A stretch of 64,000 nt of DNA from Garcia nutans (GCA_947685225.1 CANTUV010000051.1:1302001-1366000); one strand, 5' to 3'; shown: positions 10,640 through 22,611, counted from the first letter of the stretch. Numbers and translations: made by a program. Notes: a model not told the origin generated them from the letters alone.

Positions 10640-11110
10640 AGGTCAGTCAAACCCAATCTCGGGTCCAAGCACCCAAATCGAATCTCGGGTCCAAGTACCC
10701 AATCTCGGGTTCGAGTACCCAATCTCGGATCCAAGTACCCAAACCAAATTCAATCCCAGATCCAAGTACCCAAATCAAATTCATTCTCGGGTCCAAGTAC
10801 CCCAATCAAATCAATCTCGGGTCCAAGTACCCATTCTCGGGTCCAAGTACCCAAATCAAGTCAATCTCGGGTCCAAGTACCATAAATTCAATCCAATCTC
10901 AGGTCCAAGTACCCAATCTCGGGTCTAAGTACCCAAATCAAATCAATCTCGGGTCTAAGTACCCAATCCTGGGTCCAAGTACCCAAATTCAATCCAATCT
11001 CAGGTCCAAATACCCAAATCAAACACAATCTTGGGTCCAAGTACCCAAATAAAATTCAATCTCGGGTCTAAGTACCCTAATTCAAATTAATTCAGGGTCC
11101 AAGTACCCAA
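10640..11110 (+). repeat. ~15-32-bp tandem repeat (CTCGGGTCCAAGTACCC)
   Basis: More than a dozen copies of CTCGGGTCCAAGTACCC are spaced by AAATCAAAT-type linkers of variable length. Each unit has GGGT and ACCC as short inverted ends. A similarly placed, sequence-different array (CTGATCCAATTTTAAAAG) occurs upstream of the other Tat LTR at 51700-51860, so a variable repeat array in U3 seems to be a family feature. Confidence 0.85.
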
Positions 11111-13079
11111 TTTTCGCAGGCCAATCTTCGCCACGCAGCTAGCTGCGACAGCTTTTTCGCCAGCGTAATTTTTCCGCAACAGTTTTTTTTTGCCAGTGCA
11201 ATTTTTCTGCAGCAGTTTTTTTTCTCCAGCGAAATTTTTCCGACGTAAATTTTTTCGAAACCAAATACAATTAGGTTTCGATTTTCTTTTCTTAATTAAT
11301 GTTAGATTCCATGAATAACTAAAATTAATCATAAAAATCTTCTACAAATAAGACCAAAAATAACGCAAAAAGGGAGGGGGAAATTTAGACTGAAATTGAG
11401 GAGGAAAACTTTGAAAGAGAATCGGATTTGAAGAATTCCTTCTGGTATTGAAATCGATCGGACTTTTAGAGAGCAAACAAGCAATTCAATCCATCAAAGC
11501 TTGTCTTTGTTCTTGTTCATCCAAGAAGTAATTTTTGGTGGAACCAACAAACGGAGGTATGAATGTCTAATTTCTTCACAATAGCTTAAACCATCCAATT
11601 GTCTCTTTTGATTCAAAAACCCTATAACTTTAATTTACCTTTTCTAAAGCTTAAAAATCTTAATTCGTTTCTTTATTTTCCAAAAATCTTAAAATTATTA
11701 TTTTTGTTTCTTCAAAATCTCAAAACCCTAGTTTGCTTTCCAATTTTTCAAAACCCTAAATTGAAATTGTTTCTTTCCAAAAACCCTAAAAATATCTTTT
11801 CTATTTCTATAAACCTTAAATCATTTTGTTTATTTTCATAAAACTTCATAAAATTATCAATTGTTTTTCCAAATTCTAAAATCAAATACATTCTCTGAAA
11901 CCCTAATTCTAAAATTATAAAACCCTAATTCAACTCCAAAACCAAAACAGTAAACCCTAACTCCCTTAAAACCTTAAACCCTAATTTTTCTAAACCCTAA
12001 TCCTTTAAACCTTAAAACCTTATAAACATAAATATTAAAATTCAAACACAATAAGCCTAAAAACCATAATTCAGTAGCTAATAATCGTAAATCCAATATT
12101 TTAAAGTGTCAAAACCCTAATTTCTTGATTTTACATCTCAAACCCTAATTTGGTTAATCAAAGAACTTTACCAACTTCTTAAATCATAAAACTTTAATCC
12201 ATTTTAATTCCCTTAAAGTTCACAGTAGCTAATAATTACAAACCCTAAATAATACTAAAATTCTGAAACCCTAACACATTAAATAAAGAATCTTAAATAG
12301 AAACAGTAGCCCTAATTTGAATCTTTACTTGCTTTATTCAATTTTATATTCGATTATGCTTTAATTTATTTTCAATGCTTTGTTGATTTATTTAAGTTCA
12401 ATGCTTGATTATTTTAGTTTATCATGGATGAATGTTTATTTTATATTTTGATTAATACCTTTGATGAATGATTTATTTATAATGAATGGTTATTTACTTT
12501 TATCGATTTATTTATATTTCCAAATGTTGTAAGAGGTATGTTTCCACTTGGTGGGTACCTCATTAGTTAAATATCATGTAATTTAAATTGCTTTTCTATT
12601 TTAAAACCAATGTAAAGGACATGTTTCTACCTTTCGGTGGGTATCCTATTTAGGCATGGATTATGTAAGGGCATGTTTCCATCTTCGAATGGGTGTCCAT
12701 TTATTTGTTTTACTTGGGCATTATTTTGATTTTCAATATATCGATGCTTTATTTTAATTATTATGTGTAATATGGATAATATTGTTATATTTAAGAATTT
12801 TATAATATTAAGACCTGTAAAGGAGGCCGGTTCCAATGAACCGGGTATTATGGGGGTGCTGGCTCATTTCTTACCTTCCCCACAAGTACCCAACTTTCCG
12901 AACCCATTAGGGGGTTGGGGATTCCTTAGGAATCGAGTCATCCACCCCTTTCTTTTTCTTGGCCCGTCCAGGTGGCGACTCTATTTTTTCCGGACCTAGG
13001 TCCTTGTTCTCTAAGGTTTCGAGCCTAAACAGTGCCGAAACCATTCCACCGGAAGTGGAGGCAAAAATCCCCACTCACA
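11111..13079 (+). repeat. 3' LTR (R/U5 portion and tail) of the Tat-type element
   Basis: The right edge is firm: the shared LTR sequence ends ...CCCACTCACA at 13079, equivalent to positions 5818 and 53265. The left edge is not resolved. The stretch from 12530 aligns with the other Tat LTR (GGGCATGTTTCCATCTTCG corresponds to GGGCAAGTTTCCATCTTCG). Around 11530 the phrase TTGGTGGAACCAACAAA matches TTGGTGGAGCCGACAAA near 52245. Between them lies an AT-rich segment dense in AAACCCTAA motifs (11700-12260). A TGGCGACT motif at 12973 copies the start of the family PBS inside U5. Confidence 0.7.
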
Positions 13080-13366
13080 CTAGGTAAACTATGCAAAGAG
13101 GCTACTAGTTGGTAGGTGGGCCAACTACTCCTTTAAAGTTCACTCTCCTTCAGCCATCTCTTCTTCTTCTTCAAATTCACTTAACGAAGAAGTGAAATCT
13201 AATTCAGTTTTTTTATTAGTTGCAGAATGAACTACAGAAGCTTGCTTTTGTAGTTTCTTCTTCTTTCTTAAGCTTTTTGTAATTTTCTCAATTTCGGGAT
13301 TATAGAGAAGTTCTTCTCTGAGATTAGACTTGGTCATCAAAAGAAATAACATAAGTTAAATTCAAT
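13080..13366 (-). pseudogene. 5' end of gag of element A (Athila-like), cut by the Tat insertion
   Basis: The minus-strand frame from ATG 13352 to 13140 reads MLFLLMTKSNLREELLYNPE, then a Lys-rich stretch and an acidic stretch (EFEEEEEMAEGE). It ends in TGA. Beyond the stop, with a frame change, the words TLKE, GPPTN and PLCIVY can still be read up to 13080, where the Tat 3' LTR begins. An N-terminal leader followed by MAE-(E)-RTL-type sequence is the usual arrangement in Athila Gag and resembles the gag at 2234-3547. The rest of the gene should lie to the left of the window. Confidence 0.65.
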
Positions 13367-13384
13367 TCCCCGGCAACGACGCCA
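13367..13384 (-). other. Primer-binding site of element A, tRNA-Asp type
   Basis: The minus strand reads TGGCGTCGTTGCCGGGGA, which differs by one base from the complement of the plant tRNA-Asp 3' end. It lies five bases from the LTR edge at 13390. Confidence 0.85.
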
Positions 13385-13389
13385 AAATT

Positions 13390-14715
13390 TGATGGTGTCA
13401 AAATCACTAAAAATTAAATTTCTATTACTAAAAAATAAATTAATTGTAATAGTGGTGAATATAATCAAATCCATAATGAATTGTTTACTTATTAAAATTT
13501 CTTTTGAAACCAAAAATGAAACTGAATTGAAAATTAAAATTGAAGGATTTTGTAATTAAGAACTAAAATTTAATTAAAATTGAAAAATTAAAATTAATAA
13601 ATTAAATAACATCAAAATTAATTTTAAAAATAACAACATGAATGATTTTAGTTGAAGAGAATAATTTTAGTTTCAATTATTGGATTTGATCCTTGATACA
13701 AAGATTTTTCTTCCTAATTTTCAATAAACCATTTCTAATGTTGGAGATAATTGCAACTGCCAATCCTTCCTTAGATTTTAAATTAACTAGAAGAAGCTCA
13801 CTTATTAATTCTTGCTAGCAACCAATCCTATAGGAACATCCTTAGAATTTAATTTACTAATAGCCTTAAGAATTTAAAAAACTTGATTCTAACCAATAAA
13901 TTCAATTGCGTAATTTATTTAATTAGATTGTGTACTTCTTAGTGTTATACCTAATTGCTACTAATGCTAAAACATCAAGAACAATTACGGATTCAATAGT
14001 TTTGAATGATGGTATATTGCTTAACTAATTGAGCAATAAGCCTTATTTATCAAATAGCAAAACAATAACATATATAAGATATCAAACATACATAAATACT
14101 AAAATTAAGGGAAAGAGAAGAATGTTTGTTTAGATCTCACAAATTCTTGATGAATCAAAACCTTAGTTACCCTTCAACCAATTGAAATTTATTTATTCAT
14201 AATTTGGAAATAAGAAAATCTGAAAATATTCAAAAGCAATCTATTCTACAACATAAACAAAAGATAGCTAGGGTTGCTGCCCTCCAGCTTATATACCCCT
14301 TCTCCTAAAATATTCCTATTCTACATCTAATCAAGAAAAATAAAAATAAAGATAAAAATAATAAATATTCCTAAATAACATTTATTCAATAAGGAAAGAT
14401 AGAGTCAATAATATCTCTAGAGTCAGTAATATCTCTTAAAATTTTTAAAATTCGCAGCTTAAATATCCCAAAAAGATAAGAGGGGCCAGCTGTCATAATA
14501 ATCCCTCTTGCATTAGGCCTGAACTAGTATCAGCATTGCCTAAGGGCCAAGGCTTCTACTCAAGGCCTTTATCAGCAAGTTTTAGCATCTTTTCTCAATC
14601 TAGTCCTTTTTCCTTCACTAGATATTTTCTATGCAAATACATATTAAAATCAATAGAGTCATATAATAATAAGCCCAAATAATTCCACAATATGAACAAA
14701 AATTACTTATTATCA
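13390..14715 (-). repeat. 5' LTR of element A (1326 bp)
   Basis: The plus strand starts TGATGGTGTCA and ends CTTATTATCA. The sense strand thus begins TGATAATAAG and ends CACCATCA, with TGAT/ATCA inverted ends. The inner end abuts the PBS. The outer end interrupts the protease reading of element B immediately after EAYKKLRLS. A TATA box on the minus strand lies at 14287-14297 (GTATATAAGC). The other LTR and the duplicated target are off-window to the left. Confidence 0.75.
14287..14297 (-). promoter_or_regulatory. TATA box of element A LTR
   Basis: GTATATAAGCT on the minus strand lies roughly 430 bp into the LTR in the sense direction, the expected place for an LTR core promoter. Confidence 0.5.
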
Positions 14716-16300
14716 GGGATAGCCTAAGCTTCTTGTAAGCTTCAACGGTGTGGAGATTAATGGCACTTTTGGTGTCAACCAGAATGTGTTGAACTATGCA
14801 ATCTTGAATCATTTCCACCACCAAGGCATCTATGTGGGGGGCCTACACCTATTGTGATTCCTGAGGGTTGAAAGTTGTAACCGAGCTTCTCAATGGTGCT
14901 TCAACCACAGAAAAGACTTCTTGTGCTTTACACTTTCTAAATCATTCTACAACATCATAATGCTTTCCACCAACTATAACATGTATGACCCCAACTATAG
15001 CCTTCTTGGCATTCTTGTTGGAGAGTTTGGGATTCAGGTAAGAGTCATTTCTTGGTGAAGCTCCAGCTACAAACTATTTTAAGTCCCTTGCTTGAATCAG
15101 CACCTCTATTCCCTTTGTAAATTTCTGCACTTTTTAGTGTCATGGCTGTGACCTCGATGGAATGAGTAATACTGAGATCTATCTTTAAATGGGTGGTCCC
15201 AGATTTGTTTAGGCCATTTGACTTCTTTGTATTGCTTAAGCCACCAGAGGATGCTGGCTTGGGAGGCTTTTAGGGTGGTAAATTGTTCAGTTGAGGCAAA
15301 CTCAATAGGGTATGCTCACTATGCCTCGAGATGGTTTCTCCAATTGTCACTAGGTTTAAAGTTTTTAGAGGGCTCTAACTTGGAAGTCTCTTTGGTGGGG
15401 GTGGAGGCCTAGGCTGCATGTATGTTCTTAAGATCTGAATGGAGATGACAATTCTCATCCATTTAGATGTACTTATGGGCTTGGTACATCTATAGTGTAG
15501 AGTCCAGAGGTGGCTTCTTTCTCAGTGAGTCTACAAACTGGGTGCATCTTGTGCTTCTCGTTAAGGCCTCCACCACTAGTTTGAGATTAACATATGGTAT
15601 GTCTACCACCATCTTGTTAAACCTGTGAATGTAATCCTTAAGAGTCTCATCTCCACCAATGTGTGCCCAGGGTCTATTGAGGAGACAAACTTGTTGATGA
15701 ATAACTCTGAAAGTTGCTTGAAGCTATGAATTAATCCTGGCTCAAGGTTCTTATACCATAATTGAGTGTTCCTGAAAAGGGTCTTTGGGAAGAGCTTACA
15801 CAAAGCAGACTCAAATGTGGTGTTTACCAAGGTTGTGTTGTAGAAATTGTCTATATGAGCACAGGGGTCTGAAGAGCCATTGAATTCTTTAAATTTCAGG
15901 ATCTTAAAGGTAGGGTGCATGGTGTTTAAGTTTACTGATGAGAGTGGAGACTTAAGAGTGGTGTCATATTTGAGTGCACTTTGCCTCTGCATTCAACTAA
16001 TGTGTCATCAATAAGGGTCTCCAACACCTCAAGTGTAAGCATAATGTTCCCATCCCTAATTTGAAAGGGAGCCAAGATTGTATGAGCTAGGGCCTTAGAG
16101 ACAAATTGCTCAGGAGTAAAATGTTGCCTTCCAGCCTATGGTTCAGGCTCTTGAGATCTTATCCTATCTTGGTATGGTTGGCTCAATTTAGGTATGTGGC
16201 GTTCCAATGGGTTGTATTCTTCAAAAGCTGAAGGTGGTGGTGGTGGGTTATTCTGCTACCTTATATTGGCGACAAAATTACTCAATGTAGCAATTAACTC
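14716..16300 (-). pseudogene. Degraded gag-protease of element B (Ty3/gypsy, Tat-like)
   Basis: Reading leftward from about 16300, fragments of an N-terminal proline-rich region appear (NPPPPPSAFEEYNPLERH near 16220). Then comes an open stretch 15992-15603 with the retrotransposon Gag core (PLSSVNL, FKEFNGSSDPCAHIDNFYNT, LCKLFPKTL, QLSELFINKFV). A zinc-finger-like HSHDTKKC lies near 15140. The protease remnant VQHILVDTKSAINLHTVEAY follows near 14750, with the catalytic DTG altered to DTK. Several stops and frame changes break the gene, and it ends at 14715 where element A is inserted. The remaining pol should lie beyond element A, off-window. Confidence 0.7.
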
Positions 16301-16647
16301 TCAAGCTATTTATTCAATGAGCTTGGGGGATTGGAGGACAGTGGAAGCCATTTAGGCTATAGATGTAACATTTGCTGGGGTGGGGCTGGGTTATCAAGGA
16401 GTAAAGTTTAGGCTACGACTACTGGATAGAAGCTGTGTGTAGGATTGGTCAGGAGATCCTGAGCCATGTATGGGCTTTGCTGTGTATACAGATGCTAGGT
16501 TGTGGGTGGGTTTTGGGATGTATGGGGATGTTAAGTTGTTTGTTGGGTTTTGGGGTGTGTGAGTGCTAGGTTATAGGTTTGGGAACAAATTTAAAGTTCT
16601 ATTGTCCATATTGCTAAGGAATAGCCAGTCTATGCTCACTGCACCAA
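16301..16647 (-). other. Leader of element B
   Basis: This lies between the gag remnant and the LTR edge at 16648. It is GT-rich on the plus strand near 16500-16580, with GGGTTTTGG repeats. I see no clear primer-binding site. The sequence next to the LTR, TGGTGCAGTGAGC on the minus strand, starts with TGG, but I cannot match it to a tRNA from memory. Confidence 0.4.
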
Positions 16648-19400
16648 TGATAACAAGTGGTGTAACACCCTTATATCTTATATATGTATAATATATACAC
16701 CTCATATATGTAAAATATATATACATAATACAAGAATGTTACTATCTTTATCATTAGAAAATTCTCTATAATTATAATAAAATAGATTATTCTTTAAAAG
16801 AAAATTTAATGAATAAATAAATTATATATATAAGTAATTAAATGTTAAAAATACAAATTTAAAATAAAATGTTTGGGAAAAATTTGTTAGATCTTTGTCT
16901 GTAAATCGAATGTTTTCCCAAAATAACCAAAAACACAACCTGTAAGAAATACACTTCTAACATGTATATATATTTATCCAATTCTCCAACATTTCTCCAA
17001 AAATATTCAACACCTCAAAAATATATATATATATATTCAACACCTCAAAAATATTTATATATATATATAAATGTTTTTATATATAATGTATTACAAATAT
17101 TTATAATACTTAACCAAACCTTTAAGTTTACATCATTGTTATATAAGATCTTAATGTATATAAATATAATAAGTTTAACAAAATTAAATATTTGCATGCT
17201 ATGTAAGTAAACTCCGGTCCTGTGGCAAATGAACAAACTTCAAGAGCTAAACCAAACACCTAGACCTGGTCTAGTCTAGCAGGGCTCCCTGCCTCTACGC
17301 TGTCACCTGTGTGATGGAATAAATCATGCTAAGTTACTAGCTCAGCGGTACATATTTGGATAACAGATGTAATTTTTAGAATAATGCAATATGTAAACTA
17401 CATTCGATACGCTAAAAATATCTAGCTTTCACAAGCACATACATTGGGCCCAAAATTCTCATACGATATACAAGTTTCAAAAATATTAATTTAGCCTATC
17501 TTGACACTGGGGATCTAAGTGTCGAATTTCGCCCGAAGGCGAGTCTCCTAATAACACCAACGTGTCTCACTGAAAGTATAATTATGTCTATGATATTAAT
17601 GTACCTCGCTAAAGGCGTAATTATATCCATGATACCATTGTGGCTCTCTTAACATAATCATATTTGTGACACTAGCCTGTCTCGCCCAAATGTGTATAGC
17701 ATGCCAAACAAGACCAAATACAATATTGAATAAGGTGACATACATTACATTTATCCTTTTTCATTGCTTTTTCCCTAATCATGTATAGTTTCATTATTTT
17801 ATCATAATCAATCACATTTCTTATATTTTTAGTCACATTCACCATGTGACATACTTTGCCACATTTCTTATGCATTTTTTTGCACTTTTTACAAATTACT
17901 CACAACATATACAATTGCCATAATTCAATAACTCAACATAACATATTCCATGCTTTTTACACTTTATTATATCGAAAAATGCACTCAACACATGGATATC
18001 AATAATAAAGTAGCTTAGCACATTCGCAAAAATCACAATGTGCTAAGCCAAACCAAATGCAATTAAAACACATGAAATCAAAGTATGTAAAAATCTCTAA
18101 ATTTGCCAAACCAAGGCCAAACTCACTCTTCAATCTCCTTTTCTCCAAGTTCCCTTCAATTCTTTTACTTGGCAATTACATTCTATTCAATCCTAAACCA
18201 AGTTATACATCCAAATATAACATTAGAAACTCATTCTAAGACACTTTAACCAATTAAACACCAACTACATACATTCTACCCAAAATTTCATAAAACCCTA
18301 ATTCTTCCAATTAGGCAACTTTTGGTTCTTTCAATCCTAAATCAAATATAAGTTAAATATATCATTAAGATCAAATTTTATTCATTTTATTTAAAATAAA
18401 CATCAATTATACAATTTCTACCCAATTTCTAACAAAACCCTAACTCACTCTTACTACTTCTTCCAAACTATCATCTAACCTATCTATTTTCATTATCCAA
18501 CCTTAAATTCATATCATATATATTAAAATAACTTCTTAGCAATTCATATTAACAATTATCTAAGCCTCTATAAAAATTTTATTTTTCACATATTCATATT
18601 TTCTAAGAAAAGCTTAAAGAAACAAAGAATCCTTACCTATTACTTGAGAATCCTACAAAATTACCCTTAATTCTTGAAAATTCTTGTAGAATTTGATGTT
18701 TTAAAGAAACAGAAGCTCTTCCCTTTCATCAATGGAGATTCGGCCAAGAGAGGAAGAGAAGAAGATGAAGATGACTAATGTTTTGACTTGTTTAATTCTT
18801 CTTTCATTTCTAGACATATATATAATTAATTAATTAATAATTAATATTCAATATTTATCATCTTTCACAAAAAAATATTTTAATTTTAATTTTTTTAATT
18901 TTTTGCTTTGACTTTGACTTTTTGACTTTTGTCTTTTAGTAAAATTTATATTTTATATATATATCTCATGTATATCTTATATATACACCAAATATATATT
19001 AATCATATTCTCCTTCCAACCAATTTATTTACTCTTTCTTATTATTTATTTAATTATATTTGCTAAAACTATGGATGTTACAAGTGGACTTCGAGTATGT
19101 TCCTTATAGCTTAGAAACAAACAGAGAGAGGCCTGGGTTCCAATAGAAAAACTCGGTTGCCTAAGTCAAAGTTTGATTTTTCTACATATCACAAAGAATA
19201 ATAATAGAACTTTTTACTCGTGGGGGGTTAACCCCCATTTATATAAGGCAAAAAGGAGAAACCAATGTTGATGTAATCAACGAGAATCTCGACTGTGCTA
19301 GTATTATAAGGCGGCTGTGTCAGAAACTTATTTTGTTGTGGCTAACAGCCCATCCTCATAAACGAGCTATGTGAGTAGCTCGGTATAGAGATTTCAGTGT
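16648..19400 (-). repeat. 5' LTR of element B, split by a solo LTR
   Basis: The plus-strand edge TGATAACAAGTGG at 16648 is followed at 16661 by an inserted solo LTR. The B sequence resumes at 19083 with AGTGGACTTCGAG. A minus-strand TATA box (CTTATATAAATG, 19236-19247) lies beside the perfect palindrome GGGGGTTAACCCCC (about 19222-19236). The right edge of the LTR is not resolved and is put near 19400 by composition only. Confidence 0.5.
16661..19082 (-). mobile_element. Solo LTR 1 (chromovirus-type, 2422 bp) with 5-bp target duplication
   Basis: It begins TGTAACACCC and ends GGATGTTACA on the plus strand, and is flanked on both sides by AGTGG (16656-16660 and 19083-19087). There is no internal coding region, so this is a solo LTR left by recombination between two LTRs. 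The second copy is at 43440-46550 in the opposite orientation, with matching ends (TGTAACACC... and ...ATGGATGTTACA). Sense is inferred to be the minus strand, from an AT-rich TATA-like run near 18820 followed leftward by a CT-rich leader. A 59-base AT-rich duplication containing TTCAACACCTCAAAAATAT occurs near 17000-17060. Confidence 0.85.
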
Positions 19401-22400
19401 CCAAAGCATAGTACTCGTTATTTTATAAATTCTAAGGAGAGTGCTAGAACTATGCAAATTTCTAATTTCTTTTATTAAATGATAGATTATCGGTTGCTAA
19501 TTTTATTTTTGGAAACAACTTGAATTAATTATAATTTTTATTTATGTTTGGATTCCCTCATTAATGAATCTTTCATTTAGTAGTATTGAAACCATTATGA
19601 ATATTATTAAGTCTTGATATTTGAATTTTAACCAAAGCTAAATTTACCCACATAGAGAGAAAGAAAGAGTAATTTTAATACAGATGCACGAGCGCTCGCA
19701 CACATATATGCATAATGAAGGGTTTGAATATTAATAATTTTCTCTCTCTTTTTAAAAATATTCAATTTAAAATTTATTTTATTCATCTAACTCTCTATAT
19801 ATATTTTATAAAATAAATCATGTTTCATCAATTATATATTAATGAAACTTCATAATTTTAAAAAATCCTCGGTTTTAAATGACTTGAAGCAAAGTAAATG
19901 CCTTTTCCAGAATTTGCTAATCTTGTTTTTCTTGTTTGCCTTTATACCATATAATAAATGAAATATGAGATTAATTACTCTAGATGTCCCAAAACGATGT
20001 TACATTTTTTTTATAAATTTTAAAAAAAATATAACTACTGTATTGATAATTTATTTATTTTTTTCTACTTTTATTCATATTATAAATTATTTCAAAATTT
20101 TTAAATATCATTAAATGTAACTATATAAAAAATAATATAAACTATTATTAATTTTTTATTTAAAATATAAATTTATTGGAGATTAAAATAAAAAAATTTT
20201 AAATATATATTATAAATAAAAGTGATTAATTATTTTAGAATATTTTAAAATAGACTAATGAATAATTTTTATGGTGCAGAGGAGTATGTTTTTGAAGATG
20301 GAGTGTGAAATTGTACTGTTCATTAAAGTATTGGTATATAAAAGTAAAGTTTTACTTTGTTGGAAAGCAATTCTATCATAAAAATTCCCCTAATGATCTT
20401 TAAGCATTAAATAGAAACATGATTGACGTTAAATAAAGTTAAATAATTATTGATGTTTAATAATTATATATATATCTAAAGGAAATTTGATGTTATGTTG
20501 TCGCCATTTATTTTTCTTTGGGGTGTCGATAAAAGTTATTTTCTAATAAATTCATTGCAAAAATGTTAAATTAGTAGTTAATGAGTTGAGTATTTATTCT
20601 CTTTTCTATAAATTTTTTTATTTTTATCGCATAATTCATTTCAATTTTAATTATTGATTTAACACTTATGCATGAAATAATTTATCAACACACCACTTAT
20701 TAAGTTTCTAATAATGTATTTTTTAAATTTAATGAAACAAATACAAAAAAAATAATAATAATAATAACATGAAATTAATTATGCGTTCTTTTCAAAACAT
20801 ACACTTAAGTGAATTGTTATTCCATTTCGGTAGTTGCAATGATTGACTTCAAGAATGTTTAAACTTCCAACTATAATATCATTCGGATTTCTTTTCCAAA
20901 GTAGATTTCGTATTAATTTGTGAATTAATGTGGCAGTTGAAAATCTATTCAACAGAATCCAAAGATTCAAATATTTGTGTACGTCAACCAGGAAACAAGC
21001 AATTATGTGACATTCTTTTAAAACTTGCTTTTTAATTTTTATTTTATTTCTACTTAAAAACTCAAATTTTATAAAAATTAAATTTATTATCTATATACAT
21101 AAATATTTAAAATAATTTTTATGTAAAAATTTAATTCAATTCAATTTTATTGACTAAATTAAATCCTTTAAATGGTTTTTTTTTTCAGTAGATCAGCATT
21201 AATATTTGTAACTACGTTTTGTAAACTTTATTTTTTAAATATTAAAAATTAAAATATATTTTTTTTTACTTTTTTTTATAAAATATAATTTTTTACTTAA
21301 ATCGTGATTTTTAAAAATCAAGTAAGTTGATAAAAGCAATTAAATTCAGTGCAAAACAAAAGCCAAGTTCTTGTAATTTTGAGCACCATGCATGTGATTA
21401 ACAAACAAACTAGATGACTTCTCAAAACAAACCAACAAACAAAGGTTAGTTAGCCCTAGAGACGAGGTAGATACTTGATGATTGGTAAATTTAAATTTTG
21501 TGAACTTAACTGCTTGCATGCCCTCTACCTAATTAAGGACCTTCTAATTTAACCGTATGTGGTAATGTTAATTTTTCCCATCATTTTTCATTGACAATAT
21601 ATAGTTAATAATAATTTGATGCATATTATCATAAGTAAAATTTATTTTTTTTAATAATTGTATCATGATAACTTATAAATATATTATCAAAAAAATATAC
21701 AATTTATTTATCATTATTTTAAAATTAAATATTAGATGCTATACAATATTATTAATAGACATTATTATTCATAAAACTGATACTCGTTATATACTAAATT
21801 TGTTAAATTTATTGTCATCGATCTAATATTTGTTATATGCTATACAATATTATTAATAGACATTATTATTCATAAAATTACCAGGTACATTTAAAATAAA
21901 ATTAGGATAAATAAAACAATGACACATTAAATGAAAAAATAAATTAGCAATTTATATAATTTATATTTTTCAAACATTCTTAAATAGTAACGGTCAAAAA
22001 AAAGTTAAAATTTGAGATAATATAATATATTATATGAATTTTTCATATATTTTTTATTAATTAATAAAAATAACGGTGGTTATGTCCATCTTTATAAAAA
22101 AAAATAATATATGGGATGATATAAAGGATAAGTTCTGGCAAACAAAAAAAGATAAAGGACTAGTGATTAAAAAAAAAAAAGTGGCCTTTAGTAGCATGGA
22201 GACACGTCTCAAGTCCTACATTTCTTTTATAAAAGTAAAAATAATGTAAAAAATATAGTCTAAATCTCATCCTCAACTCTACTCTCTATAATTTTTTTTT
22301 AAATTTTTTTCTTCAGTTCAGCCTATTGATTTACATATTGAAAGGCTATTATATCGTTCTGATTATTTTTCTGTTTTTATCATCTTTACATTATGAATTT

Positions 22401-22600
22401 TCTAAAAAAAATGAACAAAAGGTAATTTTTGCCCTTTAAATATTAAGAAAACTATTACTATATAATTAGATTAAAAATAAAATATTAGAGTTGAATATTT
22501 GTAAAGTAATTGCCAACTAGCAAACTTTGGCAGCTGCCTTTTAAGCATAGCCCTTGTTCACGTGGTTTGCTTTAGTGTTTTTTGTTTTCTTCTCAAAATT
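19401..22600. other. AT-rich intergenic region
   Basis: I see no coding sequence. It contains long A/T runs and microsatellite-like stretches (ATAATAATAATA near 20750). There is also a 39-bp direct repeat, starting GCTATACAATATTATTAATA, at 21738-21776 and 21839-21877. The last few hundred bases are the promoter side of the proline-rich protein gene. Confidence 0.6.
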
Positions 22601-22601
22601 C

Positions 22602-22611
22602 CTATATATAA
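22602..22611 (+). promoter_or_regulatory. TATA box of the proline-rich protein gene
   Basis: CTATATATAA lies 48 bases before the ATG at 22659. A start site about 30 bases downstream would give a 5' UTR of roughly 20-30 bases. This excludes the longer upstream frame as protein. Confidence 0.65.

Larger units (their letters stand above)
5423..13079 (+). mobile_element. Tat-type (Ty3/gypsy) non-autonomous retrotransposon, 5' end interrupted
   Basis: The element is bounded by two related LTR pieces in the same orientation: 5423-5818, truncated on the left by the Athila insertion, and the 3' LTR ending at 13079. By eye the shared 395 bp agree at roughly nine positions in ten, with one short gap after CAGTGCCGAA. 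A tRNA-Arg-type primer-binding site follows the 5' LTR. Only a shortened gag (6980-7741) is present. I see no protease, reverse transcriptase, RNase H or integrase between 7742 and the 3' LTR. It would therefore depend on proteins from a related autonomous element. The same leader and LTR recur at 51690-54500, showing that the family is repeated in this genome. Confidence 0.85.

Noticed and set aside
10640..11110. CRISPR-like array (short repeats with spacers)
   Set aside because: Linkers are not unique spacers but variants of one sequence, repeat length varies and no cas genes exist. This is plant retrotransposon DNA.
11700..12260. Interstitial telomere
   Set aside because: AAACCCTAA motifs are separated by irregular AT-rich sequence rather than forming a tandem 7-bp array.
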